Shown here: piece after piece, positions 24,606 through 32,658 of the stretch | How positions within the stretch are numbered: position 1 is the first letter of the stretch | Layout: the number at the start of each line of letters is the position of its first letter | Assembly (NCBI RefSeq): GCF_020404845.1 | Contig: NZ_JAIOJZ010000062.1 | Location: forward strand, 1 to 37,616 | Reading direction: 5' to 3' | Source of the DNA: Streptomyces hyderabadensis | GTDB taxonomy: Bacteria; Actinomycetota; Actinomycetes; Streptomycetales; Streptomycetaceae | DNA: 37,616 bases | The notes under the pieces: generated by a model | What the model was told of the DNA's origin: nothing | The model's database searches: none | The model's input: only the letters and a program-made list of their open reading frames with translations | Translations under genes and position numbers: made by a program

Positions 24606-27485
24606 GTGACGAGCCCGACACCCTTCGACAGCGAGATCGAGCGGAACAGGCGCGAGGCGGCGCGGGGTTCGGTGAACGCGATGCACGACCTGGCCGTGGG
24701 TCTGCGCGACCGCTACCGGTTCCTGGGCGACCCGGCCGACCTGCTGGACGGGATCGCGGAGTTGAGGACCGCCCTCGGACACGTGCCGGACCATCCGGTC
24801 AGGTACCCGTTGCGGGTCGGACTGAGCGCCCTGCTGCACGACCACTTCCAGCACTTCGGCGACGTGTCCGCGCTGCACGAGGCCCTGGCCGGGTGCGACG
24901 CGTCGATCCCGCTGCTGGACGGGGAGAACCGCCTGGTGGCGGCGATGGTGCGGGCGGAGACACTGATCCTGCTGGCCGAGCACACCCGCGATCTGGCGTA
25001 CGTGGTGGAGGCGGTCGAGTCCGCGTCGCGGCTGCCGCGGGTACCGGCCGCCCAGTACGTCCTGGGCAAGGCCCTGCACATCAGGTACGAGCTGACCCAC
25101 GACCCGGCCCTGCTCGCCGACGCGGCCCGGGTGCTGGAGGAGAGCGTCCTCGCGACGCCGGCGGACGACCCGCTCTACGTGCCGCGGCTCAGCCAACTCG
25201 GCAACGTGTTGCAGCGATCCGCGGAACACACCGGCGACGAGTCCGTGCGGGAGACCGCCGTGCGGTACCTGCGGGACGCGATGGCGCGCACCCCGAGCGG
25301 TTCGCGCGCCGCGCTGCACCACAAGGTCGACCTCGCCTCGGCGCTGCGGGACCGCGGCCGCAAGACCGGAGACGTCGCCGCGCTGCGGGAGGGCGTGGCC
25401 CTGCTGCGCGAGGTGCTCGGCGCGACCCCGCCGGACGAGCCCGGATGGGCGAACCGCTGCGAGAACTATCTGATCGCCGTGCAGGACCTGGTGGCGCATA
25501 CCGGCGAGATCGACGTGCTCGACCAGGCCGTGGAGATCGGCCGGTCCGCGCCGGCCGGAGCCGGCGCGCCGGGCATGATCCCGCTCCTGCTGGGGCTGCT
25601 GCACAACGAACGCTTCCTGCACACCGGACTGGAACGCGACCTCGGCCGGGCGATCGCCGCGTACACCGAGGTCGTCGAGACGGTGCCGTACGGCGGACGG
25701 ACCCATGCGGTGGCGCTGGGCAACCTGGGCCGGGTCTGGTTCTCCGAGTACGGCCTCAGCGGCGGCCCGGAGGCCCTGCACCGGTCCGTCACGGCGCTGG
25801 GCAGCGCTGCCCGGGCGAGTGCTCCGGACACGACGGAACGCGGCGAGATCCAGATCAACCACGGCGGTGTCCTGTACGCCCAGTACGAACTCACCGGGGA
25901 CCCCGGGGTACTGGCCGCCTCGGGCCGCGCCTTCCGCGAGGCGGCCGGGATCGAGGCGTTGCAGCCCCTGGGGCGGGCCAGGGCCGCGCGCTCATGGGCC
26001 CACGCCGAGGCCGAGGCCGGACGATGGGACCGGGCCCGGGACGCCTACGCGTACGCGGTCGGCCTGCTGCCGCTGGTGGCGCCCCGGCGGCTTGCCCGCG
26101 TGGACCAGCAGCGGCTGCTGGCGGAACTGGACGGGCTCGCCGCCGACGCCGCCGTGAGCGCCCTGCGGGCGAACGATCCGCGGACCGCGGTGCGGCTGCT
26201 CGAACTGGGCCGCGGCCTGCTCGGCGGACAGGTGCTGCAGGGCCGCAGCGATCTGTCCCGCCTGCACGCGGTGGCCCCCGGGCTCGCGCAACGACTGGGT
26301 GACGCGTTCGGCCGGCTGTCCCCGGCCGGGCATCTCATCGGCGTCGCGGCGGACGAACGGCACGATCTGGACGTCCGGGTGCGGCAGTTGCTCGACGAAG
26401 CGCGAGCACTGCCGGGATTCGCGGACTTCCTGGCCCCGCCGGACCTCGACGAGCTGCTGGCATCGGCCGAGGACGGGCCGGTGGTGCTGATCAACGTGAG
26501 CCGGTACCGCAGTGACGCGTTGATCGTCCGCCCGTCGGGGGTCACCGTGGTCGAGTTGCCGGGCGTGACCCCGGACTCCGTGGCGGGCCAGGCGGCCGCC
26601 TTCGGCGCCGCGCTGGCCGGGGCGGCGCGGCCGGGCGCGGGCGAGACCGATGCCCAGGCCACCGCCGCGGCGGTGCTCGGGTGGCTGTGGGACCACGTAA
26701 CCGAACCCGTGCTCCGGCGACTCGGGTACACCTCCCGCCCGTCGGGCGCCTGGCCGCGGGTGTGGTGGTCGCCGGTGGGGCGGCTGGCGCTGCTCCCGGT
26801 CCACGCGGCCGGCCGCTTACCGGGCGGCGCGTCCGTCCTCGACCGGGTGGTGTCGTCGTACACGCCGACGCTGCGGGCGCTGCGGCACGCCGGGCAACGG
26901 CACAGCCGGGCGGACGACGACCTGGTGGTGGTGGCGGTGGGAGACGCCACGGGGGCCAGGCCACTGCGCGGTGTGGAGCGGGAGGCGAGCGGGATCGCGG
27001 CACTGACCCGGGCCACGCGGCTGGACGGCGCGGCGGCGACGGCCGACGCGGTCCGCGCCGCACTGACCTCCCACGCGTCGGCGCACTTCGCCTGCCACGC
27101 GGCGAGCGATCCCGACGATCCCTCGGCCGGTCACCTGCTGCTGCACGACGGGCCGCTGTCCGTGCTGGACGTGTCCGCGCTGGACCTGTCCGGTGTCCGG
27201 CTCGCGGTGCTGTCGGCGTGCGAGACCTCACTGGGCGCGCCGCGGGTCCCGGACGAGAGCCTGCACCTGGTGTCGGCGTTCCAGCTCGCCGGCTACCCGC
27301 AGGTCGTCGGCACGCTGTGGCAGGTCAACGACCTCGTCGCCCGGACGGTCGCCGTGGACCTGCACACGGGCCTGGCGGCGGGCGAGGACGCGGCGACGGC
27401 GCTGCACCACGCGGTGCACCGCTGCCGCGACCGTTTCGACAGGACCCCGACACTGTGGGCCGCGTACCTCCATTCCGGGCGCTGA
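24606..27485 (+). CDS. CHAT-domain caspase-like protease with TPR-like repeats
   Basis: A 959-residue protein. Residues about 15-570 are helical tandem repeats of degenerate TPR type; the C-terminal CHAT domain spans about 615-959. CHAT domains are clan CD cysteine proteases related to caspases and separase. The dyad is intact: H831 in HFACHA and C872 in LSACET, followed by the usual LVSAFQLAGYPQVVGTLWQVND segment. Activity is therefore expected, probably released when the repeat region senses a partner or ligand. Leu738 is a TTA codon (26817-26819), implying bldA-dependent, late or developmental translation. It is divergent from three overlapping genes and followed after 46 bp by a TPR gene. 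The GTG at 24606 was chosen because it opens the conserved reading and avoids overlap with the leftward gene. Confidence 0.88.
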   Translation: MTSPTPFDSEIERNRREAARGSVNAMHDLAVGLRDRYRFLGDPADLLDGIAELRTALGHVPDHPVRYPLRVGLSALLHDHFQHFGDVSALHEALAGCDASIPLLDGENRLVAAMVRAETLILLAEHTRDLAYVVEAVESASRLPRVPAAQYVLGKALHIRYELTHDPALLADAARVLEESVLATPADDPLYVPRLSQLGNVLQRSAEHTGDESVRETAVRYLRDAMARTPSGSRAALHHKVDLASALRDRGRKTGDVAALREGVALLREVLGATPPDEPGWANRCENYLIAVQDLVAHTGEIDVLDQAVEIGRSAPAGAGAPGMIPLLLGLLHNERFLHTGLERDLGRAIAAYTEVVETVPYGGRTHAVALGNLGRVWFSEYGLSGGPEALHRSVTALGSAARASAPDTTERGEIQINHGGVLYAQYELTGDPGVLAASGRAFREAAGIEALQPLGRARAARSWAHAEAEAGRWDRARDAYAYAVGLLPLVAPRRLARVDQQRLLAELDGLAADAAVSALRANDPRTAVRLLELGRGLLGGQVLQGRSDLSRLHAVAPGLAQRLGDAFGRLSPAGHLIGVAADERHDLDVRVRQLLDEARALPGFADFLAPPDLDELLASAEDGPVVLINVSRYRSDALIVRPSGVTVVELPGVTPDSVAGQAAAFGAALAGAARPGAGETDAQATAAAVLGWLWDHVTEPVLRRLGYTSRPSGAWPRVWWSPVGRLALLPVHAAGRLPGGASVLDRVVSSYTPTLRALRHAGQRHSRADDDLVVVAVGDATGARPLRGVEREASGIAALTRATRLDGAAATADAVRAALTSHASAHFACHAASDPDDPSAGHLLLHDGPLSVLDVSALDLSGVRLAVLSACETSLGAPRVPDESLHLVSAFQLAGYPQVVGTLWQVNDLVARTVAVDLHTGLAAGEDAATALHHAVHRCRDRFDRTPTLWAAYLHSGR

Positions 27486-27531
27486 CCGGCGACGGGCCGG
27501 CGGCGGGACGGGACCGAGACAGGGGAGAGAC

Positions 27532-28629
27532 ATGGCGTTCTGGAGGAAGAAGCCGAAGACCACCGACCACTACGTCGGGGACTTCGGCAGCGCCGAGATC
27601 GAGGTGACCGAACGGCGGGGCCGGCCGCCCTCGGTCGAGATCAGACTGTCGGTGACGGCGGAGTACGCCCACGGCCTCGAATTCCAGCGCAAGCGCGAGG
27701 AGCTGGGCCTGAACCACCCGGAGACGCTGCACGCCCTGCACGTGTACGCGGTCGCGCTGGGCGAGCAGCCCGACAGACAGGAGGACGCGATCGCCCTGCT
27801 GGAGTGGCTGGCCGCCGCCCGCACGGACGACCAGCCGAACCGGCTGCTGACGCTGAACGACCTGACCAGGCTCTTGCAGGACGGCGGGAACCCCGCACGC
27901 GCCGAGGAGTGGCTGCGCGAGGCCCTGGCGGGCTGGGAGCGGCTGCGCGGCCAGGACGACCCGCAGACCCTGCAGATCGCGACGAACCTGGCGCGAGCCC
28001 TGGTCGACCTCGGGCGCAAGGAGGAGGCCGAGGGTCTGATGCGGGACACGGTCTTCCGCCGTAACCGCACCCTCGGTGCCACCCATCCGGACACCCTCAG
28101 CAGCAGGAACACCCTGGCGGGCACGCTGCGCGGCTCCCCGGCCCGGCTCGCCGAGGCGGAAGGCATGTACCGGGCGATGCTGGCCGACGTCGACGGCACG
28201 ACCGACCTGAGCATGACCGTGCAGCACAACCTGGCCGCCGTCCTCACCCACCAGGGCAAACACGCCGAGGCGCTGGAGATGTACGGCCACCTGGTCGACG
28301 CCCGGTCGCGGCGGCAGGGCGACGACCACCAGAGCACGTGGCGGGCCAGGCGCAACTACGCCTCGGTGCTCACCAAGCTCGGCCGCGTCGCCGAGGCCGA
28401 GGAGCGGCTCACCGAAGCGCTCGCGGGCTGCCGACGGGTCTTCGGCCCGAGGCACTCCACGACCCTCGGCGTGCAGGCCGACCTGGCGGCGACGAAGGCC
28501 AACCAGGGGCGCGCCCAGGAGGCGGTTCCGCTGCTGCGCGACGCGATCGACGGCTACCGCAGCACCCACGGGCCGCACCACCCGCGCGTGCGCGAACTCA
28601 CCGCCATCCTCGCGCAGCTGGGCGGGTGA
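27532..28629 (+). CDS. Kinesin-light-chain-type TPR protein of the CHAT module
   Basis: A 365-residue soluble protein. A short basic-aromatic start (MAFWRKKPK) and a beta-rich segment (about 10-45) precede at least six TPR units of kinesin-light-chain type, recognisable by repeated HPxTL boundaries (NHPETLHAL, DDPQTLQIA, THPDTLSSR, HHPRVREL) about 42 residues apart. It offers no catalytic motif, so it is a scaffold or sensor. The ATG follows AGGGGAGAG and lies 46 bp after the CHAT stop, so it is probably co-transcribed and forms the second gene of the rightward arm. A hairpin follows the gene. Confidence 0.83.
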   Translation: MAFWRKKPKTTDHYVGDFGSAEIEVTERRGRPPSVEIRLSVTAEYAHGLEFQRKREELGLNHPETLHALHVYAVALGEQPDRQEDAIALLEWLAAARTDDQPNRLLTLNDLTRLLQDGGNPARAEEWLREALAGWERLRGQDDPQTLQIATNLARALVDLGRKEEAEGLMRDTVFRRNRTLGATHPDTLSSRNTLAGTLRGSPARLAEAEGMYRAMLADVDGTTDLSMTVQHNLAAVLTHQGKHAEALEMYGHLVDARSRRQGDDHQSTWRARRNYASVLTKLGRVAEAEERLTEALAGCRRVFGPRHSTTLGVQADLAATKANQGRAQEAVPLLRDAIDGYRSTHGPHHPRVRELTAILAQLGG

Positions 28630-28630
28630 C

Positions 28631-28651
28631 CCGGCCCGCCGGAGGGGCCGG
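28631..28651 (+). terminator. Hairpin ending the rightward CHAT/TPR arm
   Basis: CCGGCCC (28631-28637) pairs perfectly with GGGCCGG (28645-28651) around a 7-base loop directly after the TPR stop codon. It marks the likely end of the CHAT module before the GNAT gene. Confidence 0.5.
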
Positions 28652-28672
28652 ATCCGAAGCGGCGAGCCTTAC

Positions 28673-28687
28673 TGCATATGATGTGCA
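28673..28687 (+). promoter_or_regulatory. Nur-like dyad over the GNAT promoter
   Basis: TGCATATGATGTGCA is a 15-bp dyad with one mismatched pair; its TGCA-N7-TGCA spacing equals that of the published nickel-regulator (Nur) box TTGCAA-N5-TTGCAA. The -10-like TATGAT (28677-28682) lies inside it, at leaderless distance from the GTG at 28689. Assignment to Nur is inference. Confidence 0.45.
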
Positions 28688-28688
28688 A

Positions 28689-29243
28689 GTGCGCAGCAGT
28701 GACTACTCCCTCAGGACCGCCACCCCCGCCGACCTGGACGCCGCCCGAGCCGTCATGCTCGACACCGTCTACCGCGACTTCGGCACCGGGTACGTCCCGC
28801 GCTGGCACGCCGACGTCATCGACCCGGCCGAGGCCTACCTGAAGCCCGAGCGGCACACCCTCCTCGTCGCCGTCGCCCCGGACGGCGAGGTCGTGGGCAC
28901 CGGCGCCCTGGATTCCCGGGGCCCCGCGCACCCCCCGAACCCCGCGCACGTCGCCGAGCGGTACCCCTCCGGTGCGACCGCGCAGCTGCGGCGGGTGTAC
29001 GTGCGGCCCGAGCACCGGCGGCGCGGGCTCGCGCGTCGACTTGTCGACGAGTTGCTCGCGTTCGCCGCCGCCGACGGCGGGTACCGGGCCGTCTACCTGC
29101 ACACCGACCCCTCCGTCACCGGGGCCGAACCCTTCTGGCGGTCGTTGGCCAAGGTGGTGCACGACGAGCGGGAGGACGCGGGGGGCGGACAGGGGATCGT
29201 GCACTTCGACGTGCCCCTGCCGGTGCTCTCCCGGACGAGGTAG
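28689..29243 (+). CDS. GNAT-family N-acetyltransferase
   Basis: A 184-residue acetyltransferase of the GNAT fold: SLRTATPADLDAAR start, a central beta sheet (HTLLVAVAPDGEVVGTGAL) and the acetyl-CoA pyrophosphate loop RRVYVRPEHRRRGLARRLVDELL. The substrate is unknown. The GTG at 28689 is chosen because a -10-like TATGAT ends 7 bases before it and no ribosome binding site is seen; a GTG at 28683 lies inside the -10 dyad. The stop codon ends 3 bp before a Zur-like palindrome, so it is transcriptionally upstream of, but probably separate from, the transporter genes. Confidence 0.82.
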   Translation: MRSSDYSLRTATPADLDAARAVMLDTVYRDFGTGYVPRWHADVIDPAEAYLKPERHTLLVAVAPDGEVVGTGALDSRGPAHPPNPAHVAERYPSGATAQLRRVYVRPEHRRRGLARRLVDELLAFAAADGGYRAVYLHTDPSVTGAEPFWRSLAKVVHDEREDAGGGQGIVHFDVPLPVLSRTR

Positions 29244-29246
29244 GCG

Positions 29247-29269
29247 TGAAAACCGTTTTCATGTAAGGT
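29247..29269 (+). promoter_or_regulatory. Zur-like operator and -10 before the family-5 transporter genes
   Basis: TGAAAACCGTTTTCA (29247-29261) is a perfect 15-bp palindrome matching in form the actinobacterial Zur box (TGAAAA-N3-TTTTCA, from memory). TAAGGT (29264-29269) is a fitting -10, giving a start near 29276, so zinc-loaded Zur would cover the promoter. Another Fur-family member cannot be excluded. Confidence 0.65.
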
Positions 29270-29336
29270 CCGTTGCGCTGCCGCGTGCCCGGCCGCCCGC
29301 CTGCCCGACCGCCCCGAACTGATCGATCCGAGGACC

Positions 29337-30839
29337 ATGCGCTCCCACCGCCGCCCCCGGCTGCTCGCCCCCCTCCTGCTCGTCCCGCTGCTGGCCGGCT
29401 GCTTCGCCTCCGGCGGCGACGACTCCGCATCCGGCGGCAAGGACGGTGACGGCGCCCGGCTCCGCGTGGGCCTCGCTTTCCCGCCCGCCGAGAACCTGTC
29501 CCCCTACGGCGCCGACGCCACCCTGCTCAGCCGCCTCGGAGTCACCGAGGGCCTCACCGCGCTGGACGCCAACGGCTCCGCCGCGCCCGCCCTCGCCGAG
29601 TCCTGGCGCCGGGACGGGGACAAGACCTGGGAGTTCACCCTCCGCGACGCCACCTTCCAGGACGGGGGCGAAGTGACCCCCGCCGCGGTCGCCGAGTCCC
29701 TCCGGCACGCCACCGACGCCGAGCCCGCCCCCGCCGCCCTCGCCGGTGTCGAACTCGACGCCGAGGCGGGCGGCGACCGGGCCGTCCGCATCACCACCGC
29801 CGAGCCCGACCCGGTACTGCCCCTGCGGCTGTCCAGCCCCAGCCTCGCGATCCTGTCCGAGGGCGCCTACGGCAAGAGCGACCGCGTCGACCCCGTCGGC
29901 CACGCCACCGGGCCCTTCGAACTGACCGAGGTCAACGGCGCCACCTCCGCCTCCCTCGACCGGTTCGACGACTACTGGGGCGGCCGCGCGCAGGCCTCCG
30001 GCATCGACGCGCGCTTCATCGCCGACGGCACCGCCCGCACCAACGCCCTGCGGACCGGGGAGCTGGACATCGCCGAGGCCGTTCCCGTCGCCCAGGCGGC
30101 CTCCCTGGACAAGAAGACCCGGCGCGACACCGCCACCACCCGGACCACCAGCCTGTTGCTCAACGCCTCCGCCGGGCCTTTCGAGGACGCCGGGCTGCGG
30201 GCCGCCGCCCGGGGCGCGCTCGACACCTCGGTCTTCGCCGAGGACGTGTACGAGGGGTACGCCGACCCGGCCGCCGGTGTGTACGGTCCCGCCGTCACCT
30301 GGGCGGAAGGGAAGCGGACCGCGCCCGTCGGGCGGGCGGCGGCCAAGAAGGCCGGCGGTGCCACCGTCAACCTCGCCACCTACGACAACCGGCCCGAGCT
30401 GCCCGAGGTCGCCCAGGTGGTCAAGCAGCAGCTGGAGAAGGCCGGGTTCACCGTCAAGCTCACCGTGCGGGAGTACTCGCGGCTCGAAGGCGACGCCCTC
30501 GCCGGGAAGTTCGACGCCTTCGTGCTCGCCCGCAACACTCTCCTCGACACCGGTGACCCCGTCGCCGTCCTCGCCGGCGACTACACCTGCGACGGCGGCT
30601 TCAACATCGCCCAGCTGTGCGACAAGGGCGTGGACCGGGCCGTCGCCGAGGCCGAGAAGATCGCCGACACGGCGAAGCGACAGGACGCCGCCATGGCCGC
30701 CGAGGCCCGCGTCCTCGGCAGCGACGCCGTCCTGCCCCTGGTGCATCAGCGCGTCATCACAGGCGTCGCCGACTCCGTGCAGGGCATGATCCTCGACCCG
30801 TACGAGCGCACCCTCGTCGGCACCGGCACCCGGCGCTGA
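29337..30839 (+). CDS. Family-5 ABC substrate-binding lipoprotein (metal/peptide type)
   Basis: A 500-residue lipoprotein with cleavage before C22 (LLAGC) and a Gly/Ser/Asp tether. The mature part is an extracellular solute-binding protein family 5 domain (LSPYGADATLLSRLGVTEGLTALDANG; GPFELTEVNG), the class that binds peptides, nickel complexes and opine metallophores such as staphylopine (CntA). The Zur-like box 75 bp upstream suggests induction on zinc starvation, hence a zinc-complex ligand, but this is inference. The ATG follows a GAGG element. It is followed after 3 bp by a fused permease and then an MFS gene. Confidence 0.85.
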   Translation: MRSHRRPRLLAPLLLVPLLAGCFASGGDDSASGGKDGDGARLRVGLAFPPAENLSPYGADATLLSRLGVTEGLTALDANGSAAPALAESWRRDGDKTWEFTLRDATFQDGGEVTPAAVAESLRHATDAEPAPAALAGVELDAEAGGDRAVRITTAEPDPVLPLRLSSPSLAILSEGAYGKSDRVDPVGHATGPFELTEVNGATSASLDRFDDYWGGRAQASGIDARFIADGTARTNALRTGELDIAEAVPVAQAASLDKKTRRDTATTRTTSLLLNASAGPFEDAGLRAAARGALDTSVFAEDVYEGYADPAAGVYGPAVTWAEGKRTAPVGRAAAKKAGGATVNLATYDNRPELPEVAQVVKQQLEKAGFTVKLTVREYSRLEGDALAGKFDAFVLARNTLLDTGDPVAVLAGDYTCDGGFNIAQLCDKGVDRAVAEAEKIADTAKRQDAAMAAEARVLGSDAVLPLVHQRVITGVADSVQGMILDPYERTLVGTGTRR

Positions 30840-30842
30840 ACC

Positions 30843-32657
30843 GTGCGGCAGCGGGTGGCCACCCTGGCGTGGCGGGTCGTCCTGGCGGCCGGACTCGTGT
30901 GCGGGGTCGGGCTGCTGCCGTGGCTCACCCGCACCGACCCCGCCTACACCGTCCTCAAGGCCCGGTCCGCCGAGCGGGAACCCACACCCGAGGTGCTCGC
31001 CGGCATCCGGCGGCAGCTCGGGCTCGACGGCGGGCCCCTGCACTCCCTCACCGGCTGGCTGGGCGGGCTCCTGCGCGGGGACGCCGGGCAGTCGTGGATC
31101 TCCGGGGGCGACGTCCTGCCCGACGTGCTCCAGGCCCTCGGTGCCTCGCTGCTGCTCATGGGGGCCGCGCTGCTCGTCGCCGTCCTCACCGCCGGGCTGA
31201 TCTGCCTGCGCACCCTGCGGCTGGGGGCCCGGCGGCGGCTCGGCGGGCGGCGCGCGGGCGGGGGCGTGTCCGCGGTTCTCGCCTCGCTGCCCGAGTTCCT
31301 CGTCGCCTCCGTGCTCGCCACCGTCGTCGGCGTGCAGCTGGGGTGGCTGCCCGCGCTGGGGTGGTACGGCCCCCAGTGGACCGTGCTGCCCGCACTCGCC
31401 CTCGGACTGCCCGCGGGTGCCGTGCTCGGGCGGCTGCTCGACGACCTGCTGCCGGGTGCCTTCGGTGAGCCGTGGGCGCTGGCCGCCGCGGCCCGCGGGC
31501 TGACCGGGCGGTCCATCGCCCGCCAGGCCGTCCGGCGGTGCGTGCCCGCGCTGCTGCCCAACCTCGGGCTGTTCGTCGTCGGGCTGACCGGCGGCGCGGT
31601 CGCCGTCGAGCAGGTCTTCGACATCCCGGGGCTCGGGCGCACCACCCTCCAGGCCGCCCTCGCGCAGGACCTGCCCGTCCTCCAGGCTGGGACCCTGGCC
31701 CTGGTCCTGCTCGCCGCGCTCGCGACCGGGGCCACCCGCGTCGCCGCCCGGCTGCTGACCGGGCCCGCGCTGCGCGACGGCGCCCTGTCCTCGCTGCACC
31801 GGCCCGCCCCGCCCGCCGGGGGACTGCTGCCGCTGCTCTACGGCCTCGTCCTGCTCGCCGTGGCCGGGCTCGGGCTGACCCGTGATCCGCTCGCCCTCGA
31901 CACCGGGCAGCGGCTGCGGGCACCCTCCCTCGACCACCCCTTCGGCACCGACGCTCTCGGGCGCGACCTGCTCGCCCGCGTCGGCCACGGGGCGCTGGAC
32001 ACGCTGCTCCTCGCCGCCGCCATCAGCGCCGCCGCCCTGCTCGTGGGCGTACTGCTCGGGCTCGTGCCCCGGGTCTCCGCGCCGCTGGTCGACACGGTCA
32101 ACGCCGTACCGCCGGTGCTGGTCGCACTGCTCGTCACCGCCGTCGCCGGGAGCGGGGCGGCCACCCCCGCGCTCGCCGTCGGCGCCGTCGCCTGGACACC
32201 GCTGGCCGCGCACACCTCCGCCCTGCTGCTCCAGGAGCGCGCCACGCTGCACATCACCGCCACCAAGGGGCTGGGCGCCGGGCGGGTCCATCTGCTGCGG
32301 TACGAACTGCTGCCCGCCGTGCTGCCGCCGGTCCTGCGGCACGCCCTGCTGCGGCTGCCCGGTGTCGCCCTCGCGCTCGCCTCGCTCGGCTTCCTCGGCC
32401 TCGGCGCCCAGCCGCCGTCCCCGGAGTGGGGCCTGCTCCTCGCCGAGAACCAGCCCTACGCCGAGCGCGCCCCCTGGGCCGTCCTCGCCCCCGCCGCCGT
32501 ACTCGCCCTGCTCGGCGCGCTGGCCGTCAGTGCCGCGGGGGCGTTGCGCCGACGGTCCCCGGGACGGCACCCCGGGACGACCGGGGCCGGGAAGTCCGGG
32601 GCGGGAGAGCGGCGGCCGGTGGCAAGGGCGGAGCGGGAACCGGCCGGAGTCCGGTGA
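30843..32657 (+). CDS. Fused double ABC permease (DppB-DppC type)
   Basis: A 604-residue membrane protein that joins the two permeases normally encoded separately. The N-terminal half (about 1-310) is DppB-like (FGEPWALAAAARGLTGRSIARQAVRR contact loop, VEQVFDIPGLGR). The C-terminal half (about 325-570) is DppC-like (HPFGTDALGRDLLARV, GLGAGRVHLLRYELLP, GFLGLGAQPPSPEWG). A basic tail follows. One chain could form the whole channel for the binding protein upstream. No ATPase gene follows or precedes, which is unusual for this class. The GTG lies 3 bp after the preceding stop with a weak ribosome binding site, implying coupling. Confidence 0.85.
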   Translation: MRQRVATLAWRVVLAAGLVCGVGLLPWLTRTDPAYTVLKARSAEREPTPEVLAGIRRQLGLDGGPLHSLTGWLGGLLRGDAGQSWISGGDVLPDVLQALGASLLLMGAALLVAVLTAGLICLRTLRLGARRRLGGRRAGGGVSAVLASLPEFLVASVLATVVGVQLGWLPALGWYGPQWTVLPALALGLPAGAVLGRLLDDLLPGAFGEPWALAAAARGLTGRSIARQAVRRCVPALLPNLGLFVVGLTGGAVAVEQVFDIPGLGRTTLQAALAQDLPVLQAGTLALVLLAALATGATRVAARLLTGPALRDGALSSLHRPAPPAGGLLPLLYGLVLLAVAGLGLTRDPLALDTGQRLRAPSLDHPFGTDALGRDLLARVGHGALDTLLLAAAISAAALLVGVLLGLVPRVSAPLVDTVNAVPPVLVALLVTAVAGSGAATPALAVGAVAWTPLAAHTSALLLQERATLHITATKGLGAGRVHLLRYELLPAVLPPVLRHALLRLPGVALALASLGFLGLGAQPPSPEWGLLLAENQPYAERAPWAVLAPAAVLALLGALAVSAAGALRRRSPGRHPGTTGAGKSGAGERRPVARAEREPAGVR

Positions 32658-32658
32658 C

